Under the pieces are notes generated by a model that was given only the letters and a program-made list of their open reading frames with translations, ran no database searches and had not been told where the DNA came from. Shown piece after piece: positions 19,239 to 29,200 of a stretch of DNA of 36,561 nt. This DNA comes from a virus: the IMG/VR virus record IMGVR_UViG_3300037189_016610, positions 1 through 36,561 of that record. One strand, given 5' to 3'. How positions within the stretch are numbered: the stretch's first letter is position 1; each line of letters starts with the position of its first letter. The translations under genes and the position numbers were made by a program.

Positions 19239-20567
19239 TCAGAACCGGACAACGTCCACCCGGAACTCCTTACGGCGGAGCAGGAAGAGCATCCGCTGAG
19301 ACACGCAATCGGACAAGTCCGGGGAACGACCGATGATCCGGGCGACTTGGCTCTTTGGCAGGATAGCCGCATTCTGATCCGTGTCGGTCCGGTAGCTCTT
19401 ATGGGCGATCAACTCCTCGGCAAGCTCCTCGCGTATCTCCGGGCAACGGAATCGGATCTCTCCCTTCGCTATCGCCTCGGACAAGCGGAAATATAGTTGG
19501 TCCTTCAGGGTAGCATAACCCGCTCCGTCGAGCGGTCTCGCGTTCGCCCGGTAGTCGAAGCATCCCCGGAACTGAGAGACCAAGGCCGCCGAACCTATTC
19601 CGTCGATCGAAACGTTCCGGGCCGGTACCTGATTCTCCGAGATGATCCGCCTCACGTCCTCGACCTGAGCGGATGCGTCCCTCTTGCGCCAAACCCAAAC
19701 CCGCTCCATGCTCATTCCCTGCCATAACATCACGACCGAGCGATCCCCGCCCCCATACGCCGGATCCCATGTGAGGAACTTCCCTTTCAGGTCTACGCCT
19801 TCGGGGGACCAATCGAACGCGTTGGCGATATCCGAGATCGTGAAGCAATCCCGGTCCCCTCTCTCATAACGCCAATTCCCGAGGATCTGACTTTCCCAAA
19901 TGAACTCGTCGAAGTTCTCCCGGACGAGGGTAGCCCGGAACCGTTCATCGAGGAATGGGTTCTCGAATTGCGTGCATGGTATATAGCGGATGTTCTTCGG
20001 GAGGGTTCCCTTCTCCCATTGGTCGAAGAAGTCGAAAACGTAGTTCCGGGAAGGGTTGCTACAGAGAAGGATCTTCGGGCCGAAGGGCGGGCAATTGTAC
20101 CTCAGTCGAGTTAGGAGGGTCTGATAGACGAGCCGCTCGGTCTCCCCGGATTCGTCCACGGCCGCGAAACTCAATTCGAGCGACCCGATCTCCTGAAAGG
20201 TTTCGTCTCCTTTCGGATCGACTTGGCGGAGCAGGATCTTCGAGCCGTTCGGCAACTCGATCACCTTGCGTTGTTGATTGTATCCCGCCCGGAGCGTCTG
20301 CTCTATTCCCATGGAGCGGGCAACCCGCCAAAGGGATTCCAAGGTCGTCGCGATAAGGTCGGCGTATACCTTACGGCATATCAGGTATTTCGTATCGGGA
20401 TAAGTGAAAGCCGCCCAAAGAACGAAGGCCGCGATCAGGACGGACTTTCCGCCGCCCATGGCACCGCCGTAGACCACGGTCAAAACCGAGGGATCCTTCA
20501 GGGCGAGAAAGGCCTCCTCTTGTTTTCGATGGAGTTTGAATTGATTGAGGGTCGGCGCGTTGCTCAC
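19239..20567 (-). CDS. terL: Terminase large subunit
   Basis: A 442-residue packaging motor. The ATPase domain has the Walker A GGAMGGGKS (34-42) and a Walker B AAVDESGE (about 135-142). The C-terminal RNase H-fold nuclease has Asp268 (TWDPAYGGG), Asp322 (SIDGIGS) and Asp417/Asp420 (SPDLSDC). Length is normal. The start is GTG at 20567, exactly 5 bases after a TATTTA box, divergent from the tail operon. It pumps DNA into proheads and cuts concatemers. It is unusual that this gene is separated from its small subunit by a regulatory cluster and lies on the other strand. Confidence 0.93.
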   Translation of the reverse strand: MSNAPTLNQFKLHRKQEEAFLALKDPSVLTVVYGGAMGGGKSVLIAAFVLWAAFTYPDTKYLICRKVYADLIATTLESLWRVARSMGIEQTLRAGYNQQRKVIELPNGSKILLRQVDPKGDETFQEIGSLELSFAAVDESGETERLVYQTLLTRLRYNCPPFGPKILLCSNPSRNYVFDFFDQWEKGTLPKNIRYIPCTQFENPFLDERFRATLVRENFDEFIWESQILGNWRYERGDRDCFTISDIANAFDWSPEGVDLKGKFLTWDPAYGGGDRSVVMLWQGMSMERVWVWRKRDASAQVEDVRRIISENQVPARNVSIDGIGSAALVSQFRGCFDYRANARPLDGAGYATLKDQLYFRLSEAIAKGEIRFRCPEIREELAEELIAHKSYRTDTDQNAAILPKSQVARIIGRSPDLSDCVSQRMLFLLRRKEFRVDVVRF

Positions 20568-20571
20568 GGGA

Positions 20572-20604
20572 ATAAATACCCCGCACCGAGCGGGAGGTAT
20601 TTAT
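20572..20604. promoter_or_regulatory. Divergent late promoter pair (two facing-away TATTTA boxes)
   Basis: Two boxes form a near-palindrome: ATAAATACC-CCGC (20572-20584) and GCGG-GA-GGTATTTAT (20590-20604). The left box serves the terminase large gene (5 bases to its GTG) and the right box the tail operon (20 bases to ATG 20624). The symmetry could also be a single dimer-binding site. Confidence 0.65.
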
Positions 20605-20623
20605 CGGAGACCAACCTCAAGCA

Positions 20624-21295
20624 ATGAAACAAGTCGAAGTCAACTCTCGCGTGATCTCCATCCCGTCCTCCGTTTGGGAAATGGACCTCGGTCCCTTCCT
20701 CGACGTTATGACGGAACTCCAACAACGGGCCGCCGATCCTGAGGGCGACTCCCTGCTCCATCAAATGCGACTCGTGAGTTACATCACCGGCCTACCCTTG
20801 TCGGAGATCGAGGAACTTCCGTTCCCGGCGTTCGTGCAATTGGCGGAGTTGGCCACCCTCGACGAGATCGTTCTCCCGGAGGTCGTCACCCCGGACGAAG
20901 CGGGTCTCGACGAATCGCGCAAACCGATCTCCTTCCAAGTGACGGACGAACACGGAACCGTTCACGAATTCGCCTTTCAACCCGACTTCGTTATGAACAA
21001 GGTCAAGCACGTATCGAAGGCGGAGGATATACTCCGGGGCATGGATCTTATGGCGAACCTCCATCGGTTGCTCGCTCTGACCGCATGGCGCGAGGGCGAA
21101 ACATTCAACGAGAACACGCTTGAAGAAAAGAACCGCCTGATGTGCCGAGCCAAAATGTCGGAGGTCTATCGCCCGCTCTTTTTTTTTGCTCTTCAAGGAC
21201 GCGGCTCTTCACTGTTCACGCGGCTCTTTTCAAGGGACAAAGCGACGGCGGTCGAGCCGACAAGATCAATCAGAAATGGGGATGGTACCGCGTAA
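20624..21295 (+). CDS. Tail assembly chaperone, short (G-like) form with -1 frameshift site
   Basis: A 223-residue product in the unshifted frame. It starts MKQVEVNSRVISIPSSVWEM and is helical and acidic. A run of nine T (21179-21187), read CTC TTT TTT TTT GCT, contains the slippery form T TTT TTT. A -1 slip there joins the first 188 residues to an 87-residue frame ending at 21450, giving a 275-residue long form. This copies the G/GT arrangement of lambda-like tails, where both forms coat the tape measure during tail assembly. It lies first in the tail operon, as expected, though the tape measure is 8.7 kb downstream. A homopolymer sequencing error would produce the same picture. Confidence 0.72.
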   Translation: MKQVEVNSRVISIPSSVWEMDLGPFLDVMTELQQRAADPEGDSLLHQMRLVSYITGLPLSEIEELPFPAFVQLAELATLDEIVLPEVVTPDEAGLDESRKPISFQVTDEHGTVHEFAFQPDFVMNKVKHVSKAEDILRGMDLMANLHRLLALTAWREGETFNENTLEEKNRLMCRAKMSEVYRPLFFFALQGRGSSLFTRLFSRDKATAVEPTRSIRNGDGTA

Positions 21296-21450
21296 CGTCG
21301 GACCTATTGGGGGAAGGGTTCGGGTCTACATTGGCTGAAGTAGGCGAGGCTCGCGTTGGTGAAGTCCTCGAACATCTTTCCTATCTCAAGGATATGAGCG
21401 CGGTCGAACGCATGCGCCAAGACGCGGCCTCCGGGACCGTTAGGCATTGA
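21187..21450 (+). CDS. Tail assembly chaperone T-domain, expressed by -1 frameshift
   Basis: It follows the nine-T run in the -1 frame and has clear protein character (KINQKWGWYRVTSDLLGEGF, then LEHLSYLKDMSAVERMRQDA). No start codon with a normal leader precedes it, and it ends 36 bases before the next gene, so translation as a fusion to the upstream frame is the simplest reading. It would be the part that binds the tail tube protein. Confidence 0.68.
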   Translation, partial: CSSRTRLFTVHAALFKGQSDGGRADKINQKWGWYRVTSDLLGEGFGSTLAEVGEARVGEVLEHLSYLKDMSAVERMRQDAASGTVRH

Positions 21451-21474
21451 GGATCGAGCCCGAGACGCGTCGCG

Positions 21475-21481
21475 ATATTTA
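21475..21481 (+). promoter_or_regulatory. TATTTA box before the 21487 gene
   Basis: GATATTTA with TATTTA ending at 21481, exactly 5 bases before ATG 21487. Confidence 0.5.
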
Positions 21482-21486
21482 AGGCA

Positions 21487-24279
21487 ATGGCAAACCAATT
21501 CCGTTCGATCACCCCTCGGGGGATCCATGCCCTCCTCGAAACGCTCTCCGGGGCGGATCCGCGTATCGCCTCCTTCCGCTTGGGGGACTTTGCGCAAAGC
21601 GAAATGAAGGTCGATGATCAATACCCGGCGATCCTTTACGAATTGATCGACTCGAAGATCCTCGGTCCGGAACGCGGGAACGAGCAACGCAACGAATGGA
21701 GCCTCCGCCTCTATTGCTTCACGATGCGCCGGGCGGATTCGGAGAACGTTGTGGACGCCATGGCCGAGACCCATAACCTGCTCACGGATCTCGTGCTCCG
21801 TTTCAAATCGGAGCAGGCGTTCAAGGATTGGGGGATCCGATTCCTACCGAACGCGAACGTCCGTTTCGATTACGTGCTCATCCAAGACCGCGACGACCTG
21901 ATCGGCACGAGCTGCGAAATCGTGTTCACGACGGCTCTCGCAGGATGTCCGGACGATCTCCTCGGGTACGGTACGCTCCCGGATGTAGGGCTCTACTATA
22001 GCGCCTCAACGATCACTCGTCCCTCCTCATACCTGACATGCGCCACCCTCTCGGGTTGTTCGACATGGACCACGACGATCGCCTCCATCGATACGCGTCT
22101 CGACGCGTTGGAGGCCGCTACGGGATCCACGTTTGATTGTGCTGCCCTGTTGTCTTGTCCTGACTTCCTCGCCTTGTCCGCACGGACGGAGTCGAACGGA
22201 GTCTCGATCCTCGCGTTATCGGCAACAACACAAACGCACACATCGGAAATCGCCCTGCTCTTAACCCTTACGGGAGGAACGGGAACAACAACCTATGTTC
22301 AAGACGGAGTCAATACCTACACAGGAGGAACGGCTTCACGTCCAACGGTCAATCTGAACGACTACATCGAGATCGAGCGGATGTCGGCAACCTATACGGG
22401 GTTCCTCTCGACGATTACCGCTTCCAACCAAGGAACGGGATACGCGATCGAGGCGACCAGCGAGAACGGGACAGGAGCCTTGATCTACTCACAGAACGGG
22501 ATGGCTCTCCAAGTCACCGCATCGGATTCAGGCAACACGGAGGACATCGCGCACTTTGAAAACAGCAACGCTCAGGGACTCCACATCAACAACGATGGCT
22601 CCTTGACTTGGACATCCCCTACCGGAGCCGCTAGCACAAGGACCAACCTCGGGATCAACAACACCTACGTTCAGCCCGGAACCAATATCACCACCGGAGG
22701 AACGGCATCCGCTCCAACGGTGAACCTCGTTGATTCCCCTTCTATCACGAACCTCATCGCCTCTGGAGTCGTGTATGGAGTCACCTTATCGGGAGGAACG
22801 ATCTACTCGGGAGGAACCAACATCCAGAACCTGTTCGCTCCAATCGGCTCGGGCGGATCAGGCGGAGTCGGAACTCTGGAGCAGGTAACGGCAAGCGGCA
22901 ACACAGCGAATCGCTCCATCTACCTCCAAGGGAACGGATCTTCTTTTGATCTCGTCCGTAAGGTATACTTCAAGGACACGGACCCGACGCTCTCCGGTTC
23001 GTCCGACGCATCGGTCGGCATCGATTACGCCATCGCTGGAGGTCCGAGTCTCGTGCTGGAGTCTCCATCCTCTGTGTTTGCTGTCGGTGGACCATCTCTC
23101 GTGGATGTCTCCTCCATTCCGTCCGTCACGGATTGGTTCTCGGTCAACGACCGCCAAGGTGTTGCTGGGGCGATCGGGTTCGGATTCCTATCGGCCGCTA
23201 CCGTTGACCTGAGAGCATTCGGATATCTCCGCCTCGGGTCCAACGCAAAGGACGGCTCCGGTATCCAAGGTTCGGCCTTCTTGGTGGCATCCGGCCTGAC
23301 CGATACAAGACTCGTCTCCCTGCCCGACAAGTCCGGGACGATCGCCTTCCTCGATGATCTCGTCGCGGGAACAACGACCTACGTCCAACCGGGAAGCAAT
23401 ATCACCACAGGAGGGACCCCGTCCGCTCCCATCGTGTCGGTGGTCTCTTCCCCTTCGTTCGTGAACCTCACGGCCACGACCCTACAGGAAACAACCTTCG
23501 TCACTCCCGGAGGGGTATATTATCGCGGCCCGTCCGGGACCTTGACGGCGAACCCGGATTTCACCTTCGATGAGGACGCGGTCGCTCTTCAGGTTCTCGG
23601 AACCGTATCGGCTTCTACTTTCTTCGAGGGATCCCTGTCGCTCGCCTCGAAGTATGCGCCAATCTCGGTTGTCCCGACCTACGTCCAACCGGGAACGAAC
23701 ACAATAACGGGGGGAACTATCACGCGTCCGACCGTCAACTTGGTTGCGTCCCCATCTGTCACCAACCTGACGGCGTCCGGTGTGGTGTATTGCGCAACAG
23801 TATCCGCTGACACACACTATCAGGGATCCGACCTACAGGCCAGCACGCGGATGGTCCGCCTGACCGGGGATGTCACCAGCAATTCCGCGAGCTATGTTGA
23901 TGTGACGGGTCTGTCATTCACGGTGGACGCGAACACATCCTACTTCTTTGAATTCACGATATCCTACCTGTCAAGCGGAAACACCACAGGCGCGGGATTC
24001 AGCGTCACCGGTCCGTCATCGCCTGTGCTTTGTTCGGGCAGGATGGACGGGCACCAAAGCGCGGGCAATTATCCCCAGTTCATCACGGGATATGATACCG
24101 GCGCGGCTGCTGGTTCTGTGGCCATTGCCAACGCTGTGTACACGGCGATGATCCGTGGCAATTTCGTGAACGGGGCCAACGCGGGAACGCTGAAGGCCCG
24201 CTTCCTGCGTGGTGGTACGGCTGGCGTCAACATTACCGTCCGGGCTGGATCAAGCGGAAAGATCACCAAGACCTCTTAA
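21487..24279 (+). CDS. Tail protein fused to fibre-like repeat region
   Basis: A 930-residue protein with two parts. Residues 1 to about 165 form a compact alpha/beta domain (FGDFAQSE-like start, WSLRLYCFTMRRADSENVVDAM, SCEIVFTTALAGC) that resembles a tail-terminator or neck-type protein. The rest is Gly/Ser/Thr-rich, with a motif of the type YVQPGxNxxTGGTxSxPTVNL at about residues 268, 391, 628 and 730, often followed by SPSxTNLxASGVVY. This is typical of fibrous adhesin shafts. The C-terminal 130 residues look like a globular beta head. The same motif occurs once in the 26272 protein. It probably mediates host binding; the fusion is unusual. Confidence 0.7.
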   Translation: MANQFRSITPRGIHALLETLSGADPRIASFRLGDFAQSEMKVDDQYPAILYELIDSKILGPERGNEQRNEWSLRLYCFTMRRADSENVVDAMAETHNLLTDLVLRFKSEQAFKDWGIRFLPNANVRFDYVLIQDRDDLIGTSCEIVFTTALAGCPDDLLGYGTLPDVGLYYSASTITRPSSYLTCATLSGCSTWTTTIASIDTRLDALEAATGSTFDCAALLSCPDFLALSARTESNGVSILALSATTQTHTSEIALLLTLTGGTGTTTYVQDGVNTYTGGTASRPTVNLNDYIEIERMSATYTGFLSTITASNQGTGYAIEATSENGTGALIYSQNGMALQVTASDSGNTEDIAHFENSNAQGLHINNDGSLTWTSPTGAASTRTNLGINNTYVQPGTNITTGGTASAPTVNLVDSPSITNLIASGVVYGVTLSGGTIYSGGTNIQNLFAPIGSGGSGGVGTLEQVTASGNTANRSIYLQGNGSSFDLVRKVYFKDTDPTLSGSSDASVGIDYAIAGGPSLVLESPSSVFAVGGPSLVDVSSIPSVTDWFSVNDRQGVAGAIGFGFLSAATVDLRAFGYLRLGSNAKDGSGIQGSAFLVASGLTDTRLVSLPDKSGTIAFLDDLVAGTTTYVQPGSNITTGGTPSAPIVSVVSSPSFVNLTATTLQETTFVTPGGVYYRGPSGTLTANPDFTFDEDAVALQVLGTVSASTFFEGSLSLASKYAPISVVPTYVQPGTNTITGGTITRPTVNLVASPSVTNLTASGVVYCATVSADTHYQGSDLQASTRMVRLTGDVTSNSASYVDVTGLSFTVDANTSYFFEFTISYLSSGNTTGAGFSVTGPSSPVLCSGRMDGHQSAGNYPQFITGYDTGAAAGSVAIANAVYTAMIRGNFVNGANAGTLKARFLRGGTAGVNITVRAGSSGKITKTS

Positions 24280-24282
24280 TCC

Positions 24283-24747
24283 ATGGCGATACGTGCTCTC
24301 CTGATAGATCTCGCGTCCCTCCTGAAGAAGGAGGGCTCCGCCATGGCACAAGACCTGAAGGGAGTCGTCCCTATCGCCGAAGGGAAACTCCGGGACTCGG
24401 TGCGATCCGATGTGCGGTTCGACGGTGCGGTCGTCACGATGGAACTATCGGCCGCTCCTCACTTCCGTTTCGTTGATCTCGGTCGTCGTCCGAGACAGAA
24501 AGCTCCTCCCTCGGGACCGGGATCGAACATCCGCCGTTGGTGCGAGGTGAAGGGAATCGATGTGAAATTCGCGTTCGTTATCGCGCGGTCCATCGGGATC
24601 CGGGGTATACCGGGGAAGCACATCCTCCCCGGAGTCATTCAGAGGCACGAGAAGGGCATCCTATCGGCCGTTCGGACCGCCTTCGGTGAAGGGCTGAAAG
24701 TCGAGACGGAGAACCTGATCAAGCGCACGTTCCCGACGAAGCAATAA
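24283..24747 (+). CDS. HK97-gp10-like tail/neck protein
   Basis: A 154-residue protein matching the HK97-gp10 pattern: VPIAEGKLRDSV near residue 30, then PHFRFVDLGRRP around 60-70, and a C-terminal part with GKHILPGVIQRHEKGI. Members take part in head-tail joining or tail completion. It starts 4 bases after the fibre gene. No membrane segment or signal was seen. Confidence 0.72.
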   Translation: MAIRALLIDLASLLKKEGSAMAQDLKGVVPIAEGKLRDSVRSDVRFDGAVVTMELSAAPHFRFVDLGRRPRQKAPPSGPGSNIRRWCEVKGIDVKFAFVIARSIGIRGIPGKHILPGVIQRHEKGILSAVRTAFGEGLKVETENLIKRTFPTKQ

Positions 24748-24773
24748 AGACGGAGTCCGGAGGTGCGCGTAGC

Positions 24774-24806
24774 GCCTTGCGTTGTCGAGCGAAGCGAAGG
24801 CAAGGC
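24774..24806 (+). other. Stem-loop before the next late gene
   Basis: GCCTTGC (24774-24780) pairs with GCAAGGC (24800-24806), directly before the TATTTA box. No T-run follows, so it is either a partial terminator or a structure in the overlapping transcript. Confidence 0.4.
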
Positions 24807-24808
24807 AA

Positions 24809-24815
24809 GTATTTA
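24809..24815 (+). promoter_or_regulatory. TATTTA box that fixes the 24821 start
   Basis: GTATTTA ends exactly 5 bases before ATG 24821. It supports that ATG over an upstream alternative start at 24782 that would place the box within the gene. Confidence 0.55.
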
Positions 24816-24820
24816 TCCCC

Positions 24821-26275
24821 ATGGCGATAAACATCCTCGACTCCCCGCAAGAGTTCTCCCCTTGCTATAACCCGACGCATTGGCTTTTCAATTCCAGCGC
24901 GAAGAACAAGGCGGGGTTCTCCTATCTCGTGGATATCTATACGGGCCAGACGGTAGGGTCTCCATTGGCTCGCCTGAAGGTCCCGAAGCGCCCGACGACG
25001 GGTTACGGATTGGTGGACCTCGCCTCGATCCTCCGCTCGGAGATCGACCACGAGATCGACCTCCTTCCGGGAGCCGGGAACTTCCTTCCCGCTCCCGGCT
25101 ATTCGCGCGTCTATAATGTGCAACTCGGAGAGTCGAGCGACTATTACTCGTTCGAGGATTCCTACTATGGGCCGAACGGATTCGTCCTCTTCTCCTCCTC
25201 TACCGACCGTCACGACTTCGAGGTCGGAGATCAGGTGATCGTTCAACAGACCGCGCCCTATCTCTTCAGTGAGTTCAACGGACCGCATATCGTTTACTCC
25301 GTTGTGGACGAGTTCTCCTTCGAGATCGAGGAAGGCTTCCAGAGCGGACCCGTTACTCCGGGAAAGGTATACAAGGCGGACGGTTCCTCGATCTCGTTCT
25401 CCGGTCTTACCTCCGCAACGGGAACAACCGTAGGGTTCTCCTTGCCTCGCGAGGAGTTCACGCCATGGACGACGGACCGGTACATCGCATCGCCGGGGAA
25501 CTACGCCGTCGAGCTAATGACCAACGCCCCGGACCTTAAACACATGGGACGGAGCGGCCAAGGATGGATCCCGGTCCAAACGGACGGAGAGCAGAACATT
25601 CTATTCGTCTTGACGAAGGACTCCGCAGGGGCCACCGTTGGATCCTACCGGATCGATCAGACGGGAGTCACGGGATCGGACTTCTCCTATTGCCCCGCCG
25701 GACCCGTCAACCTGACGGCCTCGACCTTCACCGTGATCTCCGGACCGAGCGACATGTTCGGCGCATCGGTGGCGACCTATTCGCTCCGCTTGGCCAATAT
25801 CTCCGGACCGAGTTCGGAGTCGAGGACCTTCACGCTCGATGATCGTTGCGTTCCCTTCGAGTCGTTCTCGATCCTGTTCGCCGACAAGATGGGAGCATGG
25901 TTCACGACGGAGTTCTACTATAAGAACACGGAAGAGAACACCGTGAAGAAACAGACGTTCGCCCGCGCGGGTTATGCGAAGGTCGTCGGCTCCTCGGTAA
26001 CATACTCGGACCAGCGTAGAGGATTCGAGGTCTATAACGTCGAGCACATCCGGAGTTATACCGTGCGCTCGAACTGGATGCACCAAGAGGAAGGAGACTA
26101 TCTCGTCGAATGCCTGATGAGTCCCCGCGCCTTTTGGGTGCAAGACCCCGAGACGTTCATCCCGTTGATCCTCGACGACGTGACGGTCGAGCGCATCGTT
26201 GGCGATCAGGAGAAAGACCTGATCCGTTACGAATGCACGTTCACAAAAGCCTATAAAGAGAATTCCATCGGATGA
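24821..26275 (+). CDS. Tail-tip/baseplate-type structural protein
   Basis: A 484-residue protein beginning MAINILDSPQEFSPCYNP. This start, and the KVPKRPTTGYGLVDLASIL segment at about residues 52-70, follow a pattern common to large virion proteins of Bacteroidota phages. It is beta-rich with many aromatic residues and has no membrane segment. Its last four bases overlap the next gene (ATGA). Position before the tape measure and next to fibre-bearing genes suggests a baseplate or tail-tip role; no enzymatic motif was seen. Confidence 0.65.
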   Translation: MAINILDSPQEFSPCYNPTHWLFNSSAKNKAGFSYLVDIYTGQTVGSPLARLKVPKRPTTGYGLVDLASILRSEIDHEIDLLPGAGNFLPAPGYSRVYNVQLGESSDYYSFEDSYYGPNGFVLFSSSTDRHDFEVGDQVIVQQTAPYLFSEFNGPHIVYSVVDEFSFEIEEGFQSGPVTPGKVYKADGSSISFSGLTSATGTTVGFSLPREEFTPWTTDRYIASPGNYAVELMTNAPDLKHMGRSGQGWIPVQTDGEQNILFVLTKDSAGATVGSYRIDQTGVTGSDFSYCPAGPVNLTASTFTVISGPSDMFGASVATYSLRLANISGPSSESRTFTLDDRCVPFESFSILFADKMGAWFTTEFYYKNTEENTVKKQTFARAGYAKVVGSSVTYSDQRRGFEVYNVEHIRSYTVRSNWMHQEEGDYLVECLMSPRAFWVQDPETFIPLILDDVTVERIVGDQEKDLIRYECTFTKAYKENSIG

Positions 26276-29200
26276 GCATCTTCTCCCAAATTGAACTCTT
26301 CCGGGAGATACCGGTCGAGGGCCAACTCCATCAGATCCGCCTCGTGAACCCGACGTTCTCCCTATCGGGGGAAGTCGCGGGAAACTGGTCGCAAGGTCAT
26401 TCCGTGGAATGGTCATTTACCGCAGGAACGGGAACGGCGTCGTTCACCGACAACGGCGTTCACGGGTTCCTCCGTCAGGACTTCCCCAACCCCATCCGCG
26501 ATAATACGTGGTACACGGTATCGTTCACGGTATCCAGCAGAACGACGGGCGGAGTACGGCTATACATGGGAGGTCTCCCGGTCACCGGTGTAACGGTGAA
26601 CGGATCCTATGAGATCCCCTATTGGAGTTCGTCCGGGTCATCGCATGCGACCTACATCCTCTTCCAACCGAACGACGACGGAGGCACATGGTTCGACGGT
26701 GAGATCGACGCGGTCTCCATCGTTCAGGACCGGAGGCTCTCTCCCCCGGAATCCTCGACGCAATGGGAACCGGTAGGTTTTCTCGACATGGACGACCGGG
26801 AGCGGCTCGGTGTGACTTACACCGTCTCCGATGTGAAGTCCATCACGAAGCGGTTCGGCGCATGGTCGAAGGTGTTCAAGCTCCCCCGGACGCCCACGAA
26901 TGCCGCGCTCCTCGGACATCTTCACTCGAACGAGGCTCAACCCTCGGTGTTCGATCCCCGCAATAAGACGAAGGCCGTACTATGGAGCGACGACGTTCCT
27001 CAGGTCCGGGGATATTTGTCCCTGAAGTCCGTCTCCGACCAAGGGGAACTCGGTTGGTTCGAGGTCGAACTCGTGGACGGCGGAGTCGATCTCGTGGATG
27101 CGATCAAAGGGAAGAAGCTCTCGGACCTCGACCTCTCCGCCTATGCCCATCCGCTCACGAGGGACAATATCGTTCAGACGTGGCAAGACGGATGGACATG
27201 GGAGAACGGGTATTATTATCCGCTCTACCTGAACGAGGATGATCGCTTCCGCGTGAAGGATGATTTCAAGCCCGCCTACTTCAACCGCGCGATCCTGAAG
27301 GCGATATTCGACGAGGCGAACTACTCCTTCGACTTGTCTCCGGAACTGGAGGAAAAGTTCGATCTCGTGTTGACCGCTCCTACCGGGAGACCGAAAGCCG
27401 GGGAGGGCGACTTGGAGGCTTCCGGGGCGCGGGCATCTTCCTCCGCCGATACCGTGTACCAAGCGAACGGGGACACTTCGCCGCCGATCTTCGTGAATGA
27501 TAACGGACAAGTCGCCCTCGATGTAGAGGAAAGCGACCCGCTCGATAACTTCTACCCGGCCTCCGGTTTCTTTATTGCTCCCTTCACCGGACCCTATACC
27601 GTCGAGTACCTTGTAACGACGACGATCGCCGGTTCGCAGCAAACGCCAACGTCCGGCGATCGTGTTATCGATGGCTCGACGGATTACTCCGATATCGCGA
27701 ACTCCTTCGTCTCCTTCGACGTATGGGACTATTCGGCGAACGTCGCTCTCCTCGGACCCGATCAAGGGCGATGGGAGTTCCCTCAACAGTATACCGCGCC
27801 ATACTCTCAGGCGCGTATTTTCTCGGGACAGACAACGACCCTCGATCTAGTCGCGGGACAGATCGTCTGTCTCAATGGACGCGTTCAGAACCGGCTCCAA
27901 TACTTCGACAACATCGCCCATTGGGGTACTGATCTAACGGTAACGGTCGATCACACCGAGACCTACTTCTCCATCCGTCCGAGCGCGGGCGTTCCCATCA
28001 CCGAGGGCATGTTGATCTCCGCCCCGGATTGGCTCGGGAAGATCACTCAGCAATCGTTCCTAGAGGACCAGATCCGCGCCTTCAATTTGCATCTCGTCCC
28101 GGATCCCGACAACGAGCGGTTGATCCACATCTTCAGCAGGAACGAACTCTACGGAACGGACGAGGTGATAGACCGCTCCGGATGCGTTGCCATGGACGAG
28201 GAGATCACGCGGGAGTACCTCTCGGAGATCACCGCGTCGAAGCTCGTCCTCGGGCATAAGACGCCGATCTCCTCCGATGCGTTCAACGAACACTGGACAG
28301 AACTAGCCGGGGAAAGCCGGATCTATGGGGACAAGGAGTTTTCTTTCGGAACGAACCTATACATCGAAACGACCGAGACCCGGCTCGCCAACTATACGCC
28401 CGCTCCGATCACCGTCGATAACGGAGGCCGGTTCGTGTCTGCGGTCCTATCGCGCGGGGAGGACGCGGACACGAAGCTTCTCGTCCGTTGCCCCGAGACG
28501 TATCCCTCGGAGGTGCTCGTCTCGTGGTACTCCCCGAACGTCGGGAGCTACTATACGACTCCATACGCCTACTATAGGCCAACGTTGCACGTTGACCGCG
28601 TAACAGGATCGACCTTCTCGCTCACGTTCGGGGAGGTGCCTCTTCTCCTGACCAGCGAAGAGATCGACATCACCTCGAACACACTCTTCTCGGACCACTA
28701 TCAGGACCAGCTAGACCAGTGGAAAAACTCCCGGCTCTTCTCCTGTTACATGCGTCTCTCGAACGCTCAGGTCGGGGAACACCTTAGGAACATCGGCGCT
28801 CACATCTTCGTGGAGGAGTTAGGGAATTGGTTCCATCTTTACTCGATCATCGATTGGGACCCGACCCTTTCGGACTCCGTCCTTACTAGGGTCGTTCTGC
28901 TCGAAGCTCCGCCATCGAACCGCGCGATCCGTAGGCAATACTTCCAACGTCCACCGAACAAGATCTCGGGGTTCAATCCTCTGATCACGGCGGGCGTCTC
29001 CGGTCAGGACTTCGGGACGACCGTGTTCGGTACCCGAACCTCGATCTATAACACGAACGTCGGGTTCAACACACTACGCACCGAGAACTACTATAACTCG
29101 GTCTACGGTAGCGGGAACACCGTCAACAATAACGCGAACTATAACTTCATCCTCGGTGATAACAACACGATAAGCGCGGGCGTCTCCGGGGTGACCATGC

